A stretch of 46,357 nt of DNA from Natrialbaceae archaeon Tc-Br11_E2g14. GTDB taxonomy: Archaea > Halobacteriota > Halobacteria > Halobacteriales > Natrialbaceae. The notes under the pieces are model-generated. The model searched no databases. It was not told the origin of the DNA and worked only from the letters and a program-made list of their open reading frames with translations. A program made the position numbers and the translations under genes. Location of the stretch: the NCBI GenBank assembly GCA_001564275.1, contig LKND01000010.1, positions 1 through 46,357 on the forward strand. Reading direction: 5' to 3'. Shown piece by piece: positions 17,650-25,766 of the stretch (its first letter is position 1; the number at the start of each line of letters is the position of its first letter).

Positions 17650-17660
17650 ATGGCACGTAA
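17631..17660 (+). CDS. Possible 9-codon leader ORF overlapping the sppA start
   Basis: ATG 17631 opens MSRGVAYGT and stops at TAA 17660, ten bases after the sppA ATG (17650) in another frame. The TATA-like box near 17602 would place transcription start close to this ATG. The sppA ribosome site GAGGTG (17638-17643) lies inside it. It may tune sppA translation or be fortuitous. Confidence 0.25.
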   Translation: MSRGVAYGT

Positions 17661-18651
17661 TCGCACCGTCCGCCGACTGTCGATCGTCCTCGGGGGCACG
17701 TTCGTAATCGCGGTCGCGAGCGTGGCCCTCTTCGTCGTGGTGCCGACGACGCTCGCGGACGTGATCGGCGTCGTGCTCGCACTCGTCGCAACCCTTCTGG
17801 GGATGAAGCTGGCGAGTTCGATTGCCTCGAGTCTGGTCCCGTCGTACAACGTCGCCGAGGTCGCCGTCACGGGCCCGATCACGCGTGACGGCGGCGGCGG
17901 TCCGTTGCCCTCGAGCCCCCGGTCGACGCCGGCAGACGACATCGTCGACCAGATCGAACGCGCCGACGACGACGATAGCGTCGAGGCCCTCCTTGTCAGG
18001 CTCAACACGCCCGGTGGTCAGGTCGTGCCGAGTGACGACATCAAGCTCGCCGCGGAGGCCTTCGAGGGACCGACGGTCGCCTATACGACCGATCTGTGTG
18101 CCAGCGGGGGGTACTGGATCGCCAGCGGCTGTGACGAACTGTGGGCCCGTGATGCGAGTATCGTCGGCTCTATCGGGGTCGTTGGCTCCCGGATCAATGC
18201 CACCGAGTTGGCCGAGAAGGTCGGCCTCTCCTACGAGCAGTTCACCGCCGGCGAGTACAAAGACGCCGGTGTTCCCCTCCGTGAGCTCGAGGACGACGAA
18301 CGGGAGTACCTGCAGGGGATCGTCGATGGCTACTACGAGTCGTTCGTCGAGCGGGTGAGCGAGGGCCGTGACCTCGATCCGGACCTCATTAGAGAGACCG
18401 AAGCCCGGATCTATCTGGGGACTGATGCCCTCGAACTGGGGCTTGTCGACGGGCTGGGGACGCGGGAGGCCGTCGAGGACGTCGTTGCGGAGCGTCTCGA
18501 TCGCGATCCCGATCGGATCAGCGTGGCGGAATTCGAACCCGAGCGTCCACTGGTGTCCAGACTCGGCGCGGGCGCACAGCGGGTGGCGTACGCCTTCGGG
18601 GCCGGTTTCTCGGGGCTGGCTGACGAGCGGGGGTTCCGGTTGCGGAGTTGA
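17650..18651 (+). CDS. sppA: Signal peptide peptidase SppA (S49 family)
   Basis: 333 residues from ATG 17650, with GAGGTG six bases upstream. The N-terminus has one or two membrane segments (LSIVLGGTFVIAVASVALFV and DVIGVVLALVATLLGM). The S49 protease domain follows: VRLNTPGGQV, then LCASGGYWIASG with the nucleophile Ser152, GSIGVVGSR, and the general base Lys204 in GEYKDAGVPLREL. The protein is the short, single-domain type that forms oligomers. It degrades residual signal peptides or membrane protein fragments, with the active site expected outside the membrane. The next gene has its own promoter. The N-terminal extension of the frame to 17572 is rejected because it crosses the promoter. 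Confidence 0.9.
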   Translation: MARNRTVRRLSIVLGGTFVIAVASVALFVVVPTTLADVIGVVLALVATLLGMKLASSIASSLVPSYNVAEVAVTGPITRDGGGGPLPSSPRSTPADDIVDQIERADDDDSVEALLVRLNTPGGQVVPSDDIKLAAEAFEGPTVAYTTDLCASGGYWIASGCDELWARDASIVGSIGVVGSRINATELAEKVGLSYEQFTAGEYKDAGVPLRELEDDEREYLQGIVDGYYESFVERVSEGRDLDPDLIRETEARIYLGTDALELGLVDGLGTREAVEDVVAERLDRDPDRISVAEFEPERPLVSRLGAGAQRVAYAFGAGFSGLADERGFRLRS

Positions 18652-18788
18652 GCAGGCACGGTGTCTGATCCGCGAGCGCTACGGGATCGCCCCTCGACGG
18701 GCGGCAGTACACCCGTGGCCCGGTTCCCAGCACCCGTGATCACACCGTGACGATCCGGTCGGTGGCGGTGGGTTCGAACGAGTGCATG

Positions 18789-18798
18789 CCTTTATAAT
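18789..18798 (+). promoter_or_regulatory. TATA box of the DUF373 gene
   Basis: CCTTTATAAT is centred 27 bases before GTG 18821. This makes GTG 18821 the leaderless start and rules against the ATG at 18797, which overlaps the box itself. Confidence 0.65.
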
Positions 18799-18820
18799 GG
18801 CTGAGAATGGATCCTCGTGC

Positions 18821-20254
18821 GTGACAACGCTGGTGGTCTGTCTCGACCGGACCGACGACGTCGGCCGGAAGACGGGACTGCGAACGCCCATCGTCGGCTG
18901 GGAGGCCGTCCGGGCGCTCGTGACCGACGTGGGGTTGGCCGATCCGGAGGATTCGGGCGTCAACACCCTCCTCGAGTCGTTGCGAGTCGCCCAGAGCCTT
19001 CGCGACGGCGACGAGGAGACGGTCGTGGCCGTCGTCTCCGGGGACCGGGACTCGATGGTCTCCGCCGACCGCGCGGTTGCCCACCAGCTGGACGAACTCA
19101 TCGCGGAGTACGAGCCGGACTCCGCGGTCGTCGTCACGGACAGCGCCGAGGACGAACGTCTGGTCCCCATCGTCGAAAGTCGGGTTCAGGTGGACGCCGT
19201 CGACCGCGTCGTCGTCCGTCAGGCCCGTGACATCGAGTCGACGTACTACCTGCTGAAGCAGTTTCTGGCCGACGAGGAACTCAGACAGACCGTGCTCGTC
19301 CCCCTCGGGTTGACGCTGCTGGTGTTTCCGATTCTCGCGACGCTGGTCGGCCCGGCAGAGGGTGCCGCGACGATTACGGCCGTCATTGGCCTCTTTCTCC
19401 TCTACAAGGGATTCAGCGTCGACGACCTCATCGCCGGGCTGGCCAGACAGGCCAGGGATTCCCTCTACTCCGGGCAGGTCTCGGTGGTCACCTACGTGGT
19501 CGCCATCGGGCTCACACTCGTCGGCCTGTTCGTCGGGGCACTCAGCGTCTCCAGCCTCGAGGCCGAGGGCGCGGTCGTGCCCACGATGCAGTTCGTCTTC
19601 GACAGCATCCCGTGGCTCGCTGCGGCAGGGCTGACGGCGAGTGCAGGTCGGCTCCTCGACGAACTCATCCAGGACGAACCGCTCCGTGCCTCGTACCTGC
19701 ACCTGCCGTTCGTGGTCGTCTCCGTTGGGCTCGTGATTCGCGGGTTCAGCGGCTTCTTCCTGGAGCAACAGGGCCAGGTCGATTCGTTCGTCGTCCCCTC
19801 GATCATGGTCAATCAACAGGGAATCGAGAGTTTCGCGTTGACAGCCGGTCAGCGACTGGCGATGTTCGTCGGGCTGGGCGTGCTGTTGAGTCTCGTCGGG
19901 GTGCAAATCGTCTCACGGTACACTGGGTCGACGGTCCAGGGGGGGACCGACAAACCGGAAGTCCCGCCCCAGAAACCGACTGGGTCGACGTCGGCGCCTG
20001 GTGAGCAGGGCCGAACCACGGACACCCAGGCCGAGCGCCCGGAGCGAAGCGATCCGGAACTCACCGACGGCGGATCGAAGACCGCCTCCAACGTGGCTCC
20101 GGAGCGCACTGATCGTGGAGGTGGCGAGGAGACCGGGCCGGTCGAGTCGCCGTCTACATCGGCAGCGGCCGCAGAAACCGACTCCGAGCAGGGGCCGGCG
20201 GAGGGGGACGATACTGTGGACGGAGACGAGGACGACGACCCGACTCGGGCGTAA
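18821..20254 (+). CDS. DUF373 family membrane protein
   Basis: 477 residues from GTG 18821 (read MTTLVVCLDRTDDVGRKTGL). The soluble N-terminal half (1-150) is the archaeal DUF373 domain, with a Rossmann-like TLVVCLDR start and VAVVSGDRDSMVSADRAVAH. From about 165 there are six or more membrane helices, then a long acidic, Ser/Pro/Thr-rich C-terminal tail (about 375-477), probably disordered. DUF373 proteins are widespread in Euryarchaeota with no known function. The start was chosen by promoter spacing and because the family begins at this motif. It sits between sppA and dph6 in the same direction, each with separate spacing. Confidence 0.85.
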   Translation: MTTLVVCLDRTDDVGRKTGLRTPIVGWEAVRALVTDVGLADPEDSGVNTLLESLRVAQSLRDGDEETVVAVVSGDRDSMVSADRAVAHQLDELIAEYEPDSAVVVTDSAEDERLVPIVESRVQVDAVDRVVVRQARDIESTYYLLKQFLADEELRQTVLVPLGLTLLVFPILATLVGPAEGAATITAVIGLFLLYKGFSVDDLIAGLARQARDSLYSGQVSVVTYVVAIGLTLVGLFVGALSVSSLEAEGAVVPTMQFVFDSIPWLAAAGLTASAGRLLDELIQDEPLRASYLHLPFVVVSVGLVIRGFSGFFLEQQGQVDSFVVPSIMVNQQGIESFALTAGQRLAMFVGLGVLLSLVGVQIVSRYTGSTVQGGTDKPEVPPQKPTGSTSAPGEQGRTTDTQAERPERSDPELTDGGSKTASNVAPERTDRGGGEETGPVESPSTSAAAAETDSEQGPAEGDDTVDGDEDDDPTRA

Positions 20255-20388
20255 ACACGTGTATCGTAGCCTGTTTGCCCACTGCGGTGCGAGCAGGGCT
20301 GTCCGTGGTACCGTCCAGTCTGCTGTGAGTGGTCCACAAGCCAGCACACACTCGTCACGTCTTTCACCCTGGCCTGCCAATTGCGGTT

Positions 20389-21120
20389 ATGCCTGAGGAT
20401 TTCGCGGACGGTTCCTGGATTGGCCTGTTTTCGGGGGGCAAGGACTCCTCCTGGGCGGTGTATCGAGCCCTCGAGCGTGGGCTGTCGGTCGATCGGCTCC
20501 TGACGGTGCATCCAGAGGGCGACTCCTACATGTACCACGTTCCGGAAACGCGGTTGACGGCGCTGGCCGCCGAGAGCATGGGTATCCCGCTCGTCGACGT
20601 CGAACCCGGTGATCTCGAGGCCGAGGGTGTCAGGGATTCCGGCCGCCAGGGCGACGACGAACTCGAACCGCTGGAGGTGGCGGTGGCGACCCTCGACGAC
20701 GAACTCGAGGGCGGTGTCACAGGGGTGACCGCGGGAGCGGTCGAGAGCGAGTTTCAGACCAGTCGGATCGAGGGGATGTGTGAGCGCCTCGACTGTGACC
20801 TGTTTGCCCCGCTGTGGCAGGCGGATCCGCGGACGCTGGCCGAGTCGATGCTCGAGGCCGGATTCGAAATTCTGATCGTGCAGGTTGCAGCAGCGGGTCT
20901 GGACGAATCCTGGCTCGGCCGGACCTACGATGCCGACGCATTGGCGGATCTGGAGGCGCTGAACGAGGAATATGGCGTCCACCTACTGGGTGAAGGTGGG
21001 GAGTTCGAAACGCTTGTGATTGACGGGCCGCACATGGGGCGGCGCCTCGATCTCGAATACGAGACGGAGTGGGCGGGGACCCGTGGTCGGATTCGGGTGA
21101 CCGAAGCGTCCCTCGAGTAG
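20389..21120 (+). CDS. dph6: Diphthine--ammonia ligase Dph6
   Basis: 243 residues, ATP-pyrophosphatase fold. The PP-loop is FSGGKDSSWAVYRALERG near the N-terminus. HVPETRLTALAAESMGIPL, VTAGAVESEFQTSRIEGMCE and FAPLWQADPRTLAESMLEAG are typical of the MJ0570/Dph6 family, as is the end LLGEGGEFETLVIDGP. It performs the last step of diphthamide formation on elongation factor 2, amidating diphthine with ammonia and ATP. It is the short archaeal form without the C-terminal RidA-like domains of eukaryotes. ATG 20389 was chosen over an upstream in-frame start at 20329. An acidic insert (about 80-95) is a halophilic feature. Confidence 0.9.
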   Translation: MPEDFADGSWIGLFSGGKDSSWAVYRALERGLSVDRLLTVHPEGDSYMYHVPETRLTALAAESMGIPLVDVEPGDLEAEGVRDSGRQGDDELEPLEVAVATLDDELEGGVTGVTAGAVESEFQTSRIEGMCERLDCDLFAPLWQADPRTLAESMLEAGFEILIVQVAAAGLDESWLGRTYDADALADLEALNEEYGVHLLGEGGEFETLVIDGPHMGRRLDLEYETEWAGTRGRIRVTEASLE

Positions 21121-21164
21121 GGGTTGTGCCACCCCTCGGAATCGTCCGGGACATGCGACCCGCC

Positions 21165-22328
21165 TCAGTTCGAGTCCGGTTCCGGATCGGGGTCGGGACG
21201 GCTCTCGAGTCCCGTCGGTGTCGCATCACTCGATCCCGGGGCGTTCGTATCGGCCGTTCCGCCCGCCTGTGTCGAGGTAGCCTCGAGTGAGCCATGGGCC
21301 TCGCCGAACACGTTGAGGGCGGCCTTGAACACGCCCAGGATGACCGGTCCGATGAACAGCCCCATGATGCCGAAGAGATAGATGCCGCCGATCACACCGA
21401 CGAGGACGACCGCTGGATGGAGGCCGGAACCCATGTCGACGAACACGGCTCGCAGGTAGTTGTCGACGACCGAGAGCACGGTGATCCCGTAGACCAGGAG
21501 CAACCCGCCGAGCAGGGGCTCCCCTATCAGAAACAGATAGCCCACGGCCGGTCCCCAGACGAGCCAGACGCCGATAGCGGGCAGGAACGCCACGACCACC
21601 ATCACCATCGTCCAGAACGCGACGTTCGGAATGCCGACGACCCAGAGCCCGATACCGGCAAGCACCCCCTCGACGAGGGCCACCAGGACGTGACTCTTGA
21701 TGACGGCCCAGGTCACCACGTTGACCTCGTCGAACAGCCGGACTCGAACGTGATCCTCGAGCGGGGCGATGGCCCCGAGCCACGCCACGAACCGGTCGCC
21801 ATCCACCAGCAGGTAATAGAGCAAGAAGACGAGGACGAGCAACCCAAGCCCCATCTCGATGCTCGTGTTCACCAGTCGCAGGAGTTCACCGGTCAGCAGG
21901 TCGATACCGTCCGTGAGCAACTCCTCCTGGAACTCCTCGCCGAGTTCAGCCTCGAGATCACCGATGTAGGTGGGATCGATCCCCACATCGATCAGGAACG
22001 ACTCGAACTGGTCGAATGCGGTTGGCCCGTCGACGTTCGTGAGGAAGCCGACCACCGTTCGAAAGAGGATTACCGAAAAGATCGCGATTGGGACGATCGC
22101 CCCCACGAGGGCAAACCCCGTCAGCCCGAGGGCGACGAGTTTGGTTCCCAGCCGCCCCTCCAGGTGGGTCGACTCGAGTCGCGCCTCGAGTCGTCGCTGA
22201 GATGGATACAGCACGAACGCGAGGAGGGCAGCCGCGATGACGTACGGCAGGAGGGGAAACACCATCAGGACACCGATGTACCCCAGGATTGCGAGCAAGA
22301 GCCCGAAAAAGGCCGTACGAACGTCCAT
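21165..22328 (-). CDS. AI-2E family transporter
   Basis: 387-residue membrane protein of the AI-2E (TqsA/YdiK) family. Two N-terminal helices (LLLAILGYIGVLMVFPLLPY, VIAAALLAFVLYPSQRRLE) are followed by an amphipathic/soluble region (about 100-150), then the C-terminal bundle (LVLVFLLYYLLVDGDRFVAW, FLPAIGVWLVWGPAVGYLFL, DNYLRAVFVDMGSGLHPAVV, GIMGLFIGPVILGVFKAA). The PxxxxGxxLVWxPA and DNxLR blocks are family marks. The last 40 residues are a polar tail. Some members export autoinducer-2, others act as Na+/H+ antiporters; I would not assign signalling here. The frame extends upstream to 22550, but the TATA box sets the start at 22328. It converges on dph6 with a 44-base gap. Confidence 0.88.
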   Translation of the reverse strand: MDVRTAFFGLLLAILGYIGVLMVFPLLPYVIAAALLAFVLYPSQRRLEARLESTHLEGRLGTKLVALGLTGFALVGAIVPIAIFSVILFRTVVGFLTNVDGPTAFDQFESFLIDVGIDPTYIGDLEAELGEEFQEELLTDGIDLLTGELLRLVNTSIEMGLGLLVLVFLLYYLLVDGDRFVAWLGAIAPLEDHVRVRLFDEVNVVTWAVIKSHVLVALVEGVLAGIGLWVVGIPNVAFWTMVMVVVAFLPAIGVWLVWGPAVGYLFLIGEPLLGGLLLVYGITVLSVVDNYLRAVFVDMGSGLHPAVVLVGVIGGIYLFGIMGLFIGPVILGVFKAALNVFGEAHGSLEATSTQAGGTADTNAPGSSDATPTGLESRPDPDPEPDSN

Positions 22329-22639
22329 GACGTGACGTGTCGGGTTGTCATTATAAGTGTTGACACTTCCGTTCGATCGACCCGTTCTCGAGTCCGGTCG
22401 GACGGCGGTCAGCCACGGAGTATCTCGCGGACGACCCAGGTGACAGTGGGTCGCCGATTGCACCGGCTCGCGCTGTGGCTGCTCGTCGGGAACGGTGGCA
22501 GAACCAGCGGCGATCGCTAGCCAGGGCGACGATCGGGGCTCCGTGGCCAAGACCGGTCACCGACGATCTGTGAATCGTTTTATCAGATCGTTGCCGATCC
22601 GGTCCGGACGGTCACCGGGACGTCACTCAGGAAACCGCC
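22329..22639. other. 311-base spacer upstream of the AI-2E gene and downstream of the DUF302 gene
   Basis: Beyond the AI-2E promoter the only clear structure is the inverted repeat ACGATCTG (22563-22570) / CAGATCGT (22584-22591) around a 13-base AT-rich loop. It lies about 50-75 bases past the DUF302 stop and could end that transcript. No believable short gene is seen. Confidence 0.4.
22349..22359 (-). promoter_or_regulatory. TATA box of the AI-2E gene
   Basis: On the minus strand ACTTATAATG, centred 26-27 bases before ATG 22328, fits a leaderless transcript. Confidence 0.6.
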
Positions 22640-23092
22640 TCAGGGGGTCGTTGCCTCGAGTTCGTCGAACAGTGCCGCCACGAGATCGCCCGTCTCGTCG
22701 ACGATCTCGGCCCACGCCTCGGTATGTGGGGCGACCCCGACCAGGCGGGCCAGCTTCATTATCGAGAGGTGGTAGACTCGCTGGACCCCGGGTTCGACCT
22801 CCCAGACGATCACGTTGCAGGGGAAGAGGCCACCGATCCGGTTCGTTTCATCCAGGGCCCGATCCGCGATCATCGGATTACAGGCCCCGAGCACGTAGTA
22901 CGGGTCCCGATCGGCGTCGACCTTCTCGTTGAGGAGCGCCGACGGGGAGAATTCGACGGGGATGCCGAAGCCGATGTCGAGACAGGCCTCTCGTACGTGC
23001 TCGATGGCGTCCTCGTGGCTCATCTCGAGGGTGGTCTCGTGTTCACCGATGTCCTCAGGGTCGATCGTCGCGGGGTCGATAGGGAGCGTCAC
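22640..23092 (-). CDS. DUF302 domain protein
   Basis: 150 residues from GTG 23092. The DUF302 fold is recognisable in SHEDAIEHVREACLDIGFGI, YYVLGACNPMIADRALDETN, IGGLFPCNVIVWEVEPGVQR and VYHLSIMKLARLVGVA. Family members are small cytosolic proteins of unknown role, often linked to redox or sulfur genes; here the neighbours give no such link. The start is supported by a TATA-like CGCTAAAAAC (23112-23121), 25 bases upstream on this strand; an ATG at 23094 is out of frame. Two conserved Cys (in GACNP and FPCNV) are present. Confidence 0.87.
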   Translation of the reverse strand: MTLPIDPATIDPEDIGEHETTLEMSHEDAIEHVREACLDIGFGIPVEFSPSALLNEKVDADRDPYYVLGACNPMIADRALDETNRIGGLFPCNVIVWEVEPGVQRVYHLSIMKLARLVGVAPHTEAWAEIVDETGDLVAALFDELEATTP

Positions 23093-23157
23093 ATCTGGCG
23101 TTGGTCGTCGGCGCTAAAAACCACCGTGGTTGCCCGAGCGGCCGCCCCCAACTGGGA

Positions 23158-24366
23158 TCAACGAAGGTCCTCGGGATCGATCTCGAGATCCTCGATCACG
23201 GACAGTATCGGTTCGTAGTCGGCACGGGTTGCTGGTTCGAGGCCGTCGAACCAGAGTTCTTCCCCAGAATCGGCCTGGATGGCCCCCTGGCTCGAGTCGA
23301 CCATGGCGTCCTCGATTGCCGTTCGCGCCGGGTCATCCCAGTCGGCACGGGCGACGATCGGTGCACGCGGGATCGGATCGGAGACCGCGAGGAGTTCCAG
23401 TTCGTCCCCACCATCGGCGAGCGCGCTCCCTGCGTCGTCGTACTCGGCCGAGTGTTCGACGAAGTCGGAATACTCCTCGAAGGCCGCCTGGGGAACACTC
23501 GGAGCGGCAGCAAATGCACCGGTTCCGGCCGCGACAATGCGGGAGTCCTGGCTTAGCATCTCCAGGGCCGTCAGATGATCGCTGTACTGCACTTCGAAAT
23601 CAACCGCGGACCCCGCAGGGGCGGCACCGACGTCGAGGCCGAAATCGAGGAGCAACCAGAGGGGGACCAGTGAGCCGGACACCGATTGGGGCGCTGCGAG
23701 ACTGATTGTCTCTCCTTCGAGTTGCCCGAGTTCTGTGACGTCTGTCTCCGGCGTTGTGGTGATCGTACTAAAGTAGTACGCGGAGCCAAAGGCCACGCGG
23801 ACGCCAATGACGTCGACCAGATCGGGGTACATCGAGGGGGTGAACATGTCAGTTTCGAGGATGTCGAGATCGCCATCGGCGAGCAGCGCCTCACCCGCTG
23901 CTGGCGAAGCGAGTGAGACGGGTTCGATCTGGGTGTCCGTTTCGGCCTCGAGGTGTGACACCCACGACTCGTAGGCGGCGATCTCGTTGCCGTCTCTCTC
24001 GACGATACCCATTTGGACGGTGTCCTGGCGGCCAACGTCGTCTTCATCGTCGCTCTCGTCGTCAATGCCGTCTTCATCGTCTTCGGCGACCGTCTCGGCT
24101 TCATCCGCTGGCTCTGTGTCCACCTCGTCCGTCGACGCGTCGTCTTCGGCGTCGACCTCCTCGTCGTCATCGCCACCGGCGTCGGTATCGTCGTCAGTTG
24201 ATCCATCGTCGTCGGTGTCCCCGCCCTCGTCGTCCAACTGAATAGCATCGTCGCTGGCCGAGTCCGTACAGCCAGCGAGCGTGAGAAGACCTCCAGCACC
24301 GAGAACCTGTAGCACCGTTCGACGATTAGCCCGATCACCGTCGGTACAGTTCATGCGTACACTCAT
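23158..24366 (-). CDS. PhnD-like phosphonate/phosphite-type substrate-binding lipoprotein
   Basis: 402 residues from ATG 24366, with GGAGG four bases upstream. The signal NRRTVLQVLGAGGLLTLAGC is a Tat twin-arginine lipoprotein signal (Arg15-Arg16, lipobox Cys33). Residues 34-115 are an almost uninterrupted Asp/Glu-rich tether. The binding domain starts at VQMGIVERDGNEIAAYESWV and shows periplasmic-binding features: LLADGDLDILETDMF, GVRVAFGSAYYFSTITTT, LAAPQSVSGSLVPLWLLLDF and RIVAAGTGAFAAAPSVPQAA. It resembles PhnD/PtxB-type proteins that catch phosphonates, phosphite or similar anions. No ABC permease or ATPase is nearby. The ligand is not certain. It lies downstream of the CPBP gene on the same strand, with a 119-base gap. 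Confidence 0.8.
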   Translation of the reverse strand: MSVRMNCTDGDRANRRTVLQVLGAGGLLTLAGCTDSASDDAIQLDDEGGDTDDDGSTDDDTDAGGDDDEEVDAEDDASTDEVDTEPADEAETVAEDDEDGIDDESDDEDDVGRQDTVQMGIVERDGNEIAAYESWVSHLEAETDTQIEPVSLASPAAGEALLADGDLDILETDMFTPSMYPDLVDVIGVRVAFGSAYYFSTITTTPETDVTELGQLEGETISLAAPQSVSGSLVPLWLLLDFGLDVGAAPAGSAVDFEVQYSDHLTALEMLSQDSRIVAAGTGAFAAAPSVPQAAFEEYSDFVEHSAEYDDAGSALADGGDELELLAVSDPIPRAPIVARADWDDPARTAIEDAMVDSSQGAIQADSGEELWFDGLEPATRADYEPILSVIEDLEIDPEDLR

Positions 24367-24485
24367 ACTGCCTCCGTTGTAATTGTTTTCGAACCTGACC
24401 TTCTCATCCAATTTACTGTCGTCTCTTCCCGGTGATTGCCCATACCGAGTCGGCGTTTACCGGTAAACCGTCACAGCAAACCCCA

Positions 24486-25184
24486 TCACAACGCGACCGG
24501 AAACCACTCGAGGAACTCCAGTGCGGGGGCTGGATCGAACAGCGGCTCCCTGAGGACCAGCCAATCGAGGAGAACGAGGCCGGCTCCGTGAGCGACCACC
24601 GAGGGCAGGATCGAGTTCGAGTGGTAGTCGACGGCCCCGAACAGTACGTCGGTTGGACCCGAGAGCAGGAACTCGATCGGGGGTTTGGACAGGTGGTGGA
24701 TCATGTACACGATCGGGCTGATGAAGACGGCCTTGAAGCCGATCTCCTTCACGCCGACACAGAGCAGCCCTCGGTAGTAGGTCTCGGCGGCCAGCGCGAG
24801 GATGAATAGCTGTATCGCGTGTGGGACGAAGCTCGCGGGGGCGAGGGTCGTCTGCCACATCGGGTAATAGGCCCGAATGGTCGGCAACGTCGAGCCGATC
24901 AGGTAAAACGGCAAGACGAACACGGAGAGCAAGACGGCGTTGCGCACGGCCACTCGGTTGATGTTCCAGCCGACGTGACGACCGTGGGTCAGCCCGAGAG
25001 CGAGGGGGCCGCCGATCAGCACTACCGCGTCGAACACCGTTCGCCGACCGAGTTCACTCGGCGACCACCACATCCAGACGACCGTGAGCACGGCCCCGGT
25101 GAGTAGGGACTTCTGGAACCAGGAGAGGCGGTCGAACTGCCCCAGTAGCCACCGTCGCGCGGTGACGCTCTCGGAGTCCGCCAC
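24486..25184 (-). CDS. CPBP family intramembrane metalloprotease-like protein
   Basis: 232 residues with about six or seven membrane helices. The CPBP (Abi/CAAX) motifs are present in altered form: LAAETYYRGLLCVGVKEIG, where the usual EExxxR is Ala133-Glu134-xxx-Arg138; IVYMIHH with His163/His164; and VVAHGAGLVLLD with His199. Family members cleave prenylated or other membrane substrates, or act in bacteriocin immunity. Whether the first-Glu change removes activity is not known. Its start is 5 bases after the stop of the DUF5789 gene, so the two are cotranscribed. Confidence 0.75.
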   Translation of the reverse strand: MADSESVTARRWLLGQFDRLSWFQKSLLTGAVLTVVWMWWSPSELGRRTVFDAVVLIGGPLALGLTHGRHVGWNINRVAVRNAVLLSVFVLPFYLIGSTLPTIRAYYPMWQTTLAPASFVPHAIQLFILALAAETYYRGLLCVGVKEIGFKAVFISPIVYMIHHLSKPPIEFLLSGPTDVLFGAVDYHSNSILPSVVAHGAGLVLLDWLVLREPLFDPAPALEFLEWFPVAL

Positions 25185-25189
25185 GGTCG

Positions 25190-25636
25190 TTACTCGTCGT
25201 CAGTCGAGCCCGCAGCGCTCGATTCGTCGGCTGCCTCGTCCTCACCGGTTGTTTCGTCGGCGGTCGTCTCCCCTCCCTCGGCGTCGGTATCGGCGTCGTC
25301 CGCCTCCTGGTCCTCACTCGAGTCCTCGGCCTCGACTGGCACACTACCGCCGTCGGCAGCCGTCGCGACCGGCCCGGTGCCGATCACGTCGGTGACGTGG
25401 GTCTGGAACTCCTGGCGTCGCTCGAAGTACGTTTCCTCGACGTCCTCGAGAATTTCGCTGATCGTCATTGGCCCGTCGGGCGTCCGGATCGTCGCCTCGC
25501 CTTCCTTGCGATCGATTTCACTCCGCTGGATCGGCCAGTGGAGTCGGGACGTGACCCTGGCGAGTGGCGCACCCTCGACCGGGGTGGCCTCGCCGAGTTC
25601 GACGGCGGGTTCTGGCTCGTCTTCCTCGTCGCTCAT
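25190..25636 (-). CDS. DUF5789 family protein
   Basis: 148 residues from ATG 25636. The conserved core is RLHWPIQRSEIDRKEGEATI followed by RTPDGPMTISEILEDV and TYFERRQEF; this is the haloarchaeal DUF5789 pattern. The last ~55 residues are acidic and low-complexity, probably disordered. Function unknown. It is the first gene of a minus-strand pair with the CPBP protein, 5 bases apart. A longer frame to 25666 adds a Cys/Arg-rich start that does not fit the protein. Confidence 0.8.
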   Translation of the reverse strand: MSDEEDEPEPAVELGEATPVEGAPLARVTSRLHWPIQRSEIDRKEGEATIRTPDGPMTISEILEDVEETYFERRQEFQTHVTDVIGTGPVATAADGGSVPVEAEDSSEDQEADDADTDAEGGETTADETTGEDEAADESSAAGSTDDE

Positions 25637-25766
25637 GACCGGGGATTTGCAAGCACGTCGATTCAAGCTTTCGTTTCCTGGGCCACCGGTCGTGGCGCGT
25701 ATTCCTCTCTGTTCAATGAAATGTGTCTGACGTATTGTTTTGGTGGAGGCGGTTCATTACCCACGC

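Noticed and set aside
22563-22591. 8-base-pair inverted repeat as a definite terminator of the DUF302 gene
   Set aside because: Position is suitable but there is no T-run and only one example; noted in the spacer entry only.
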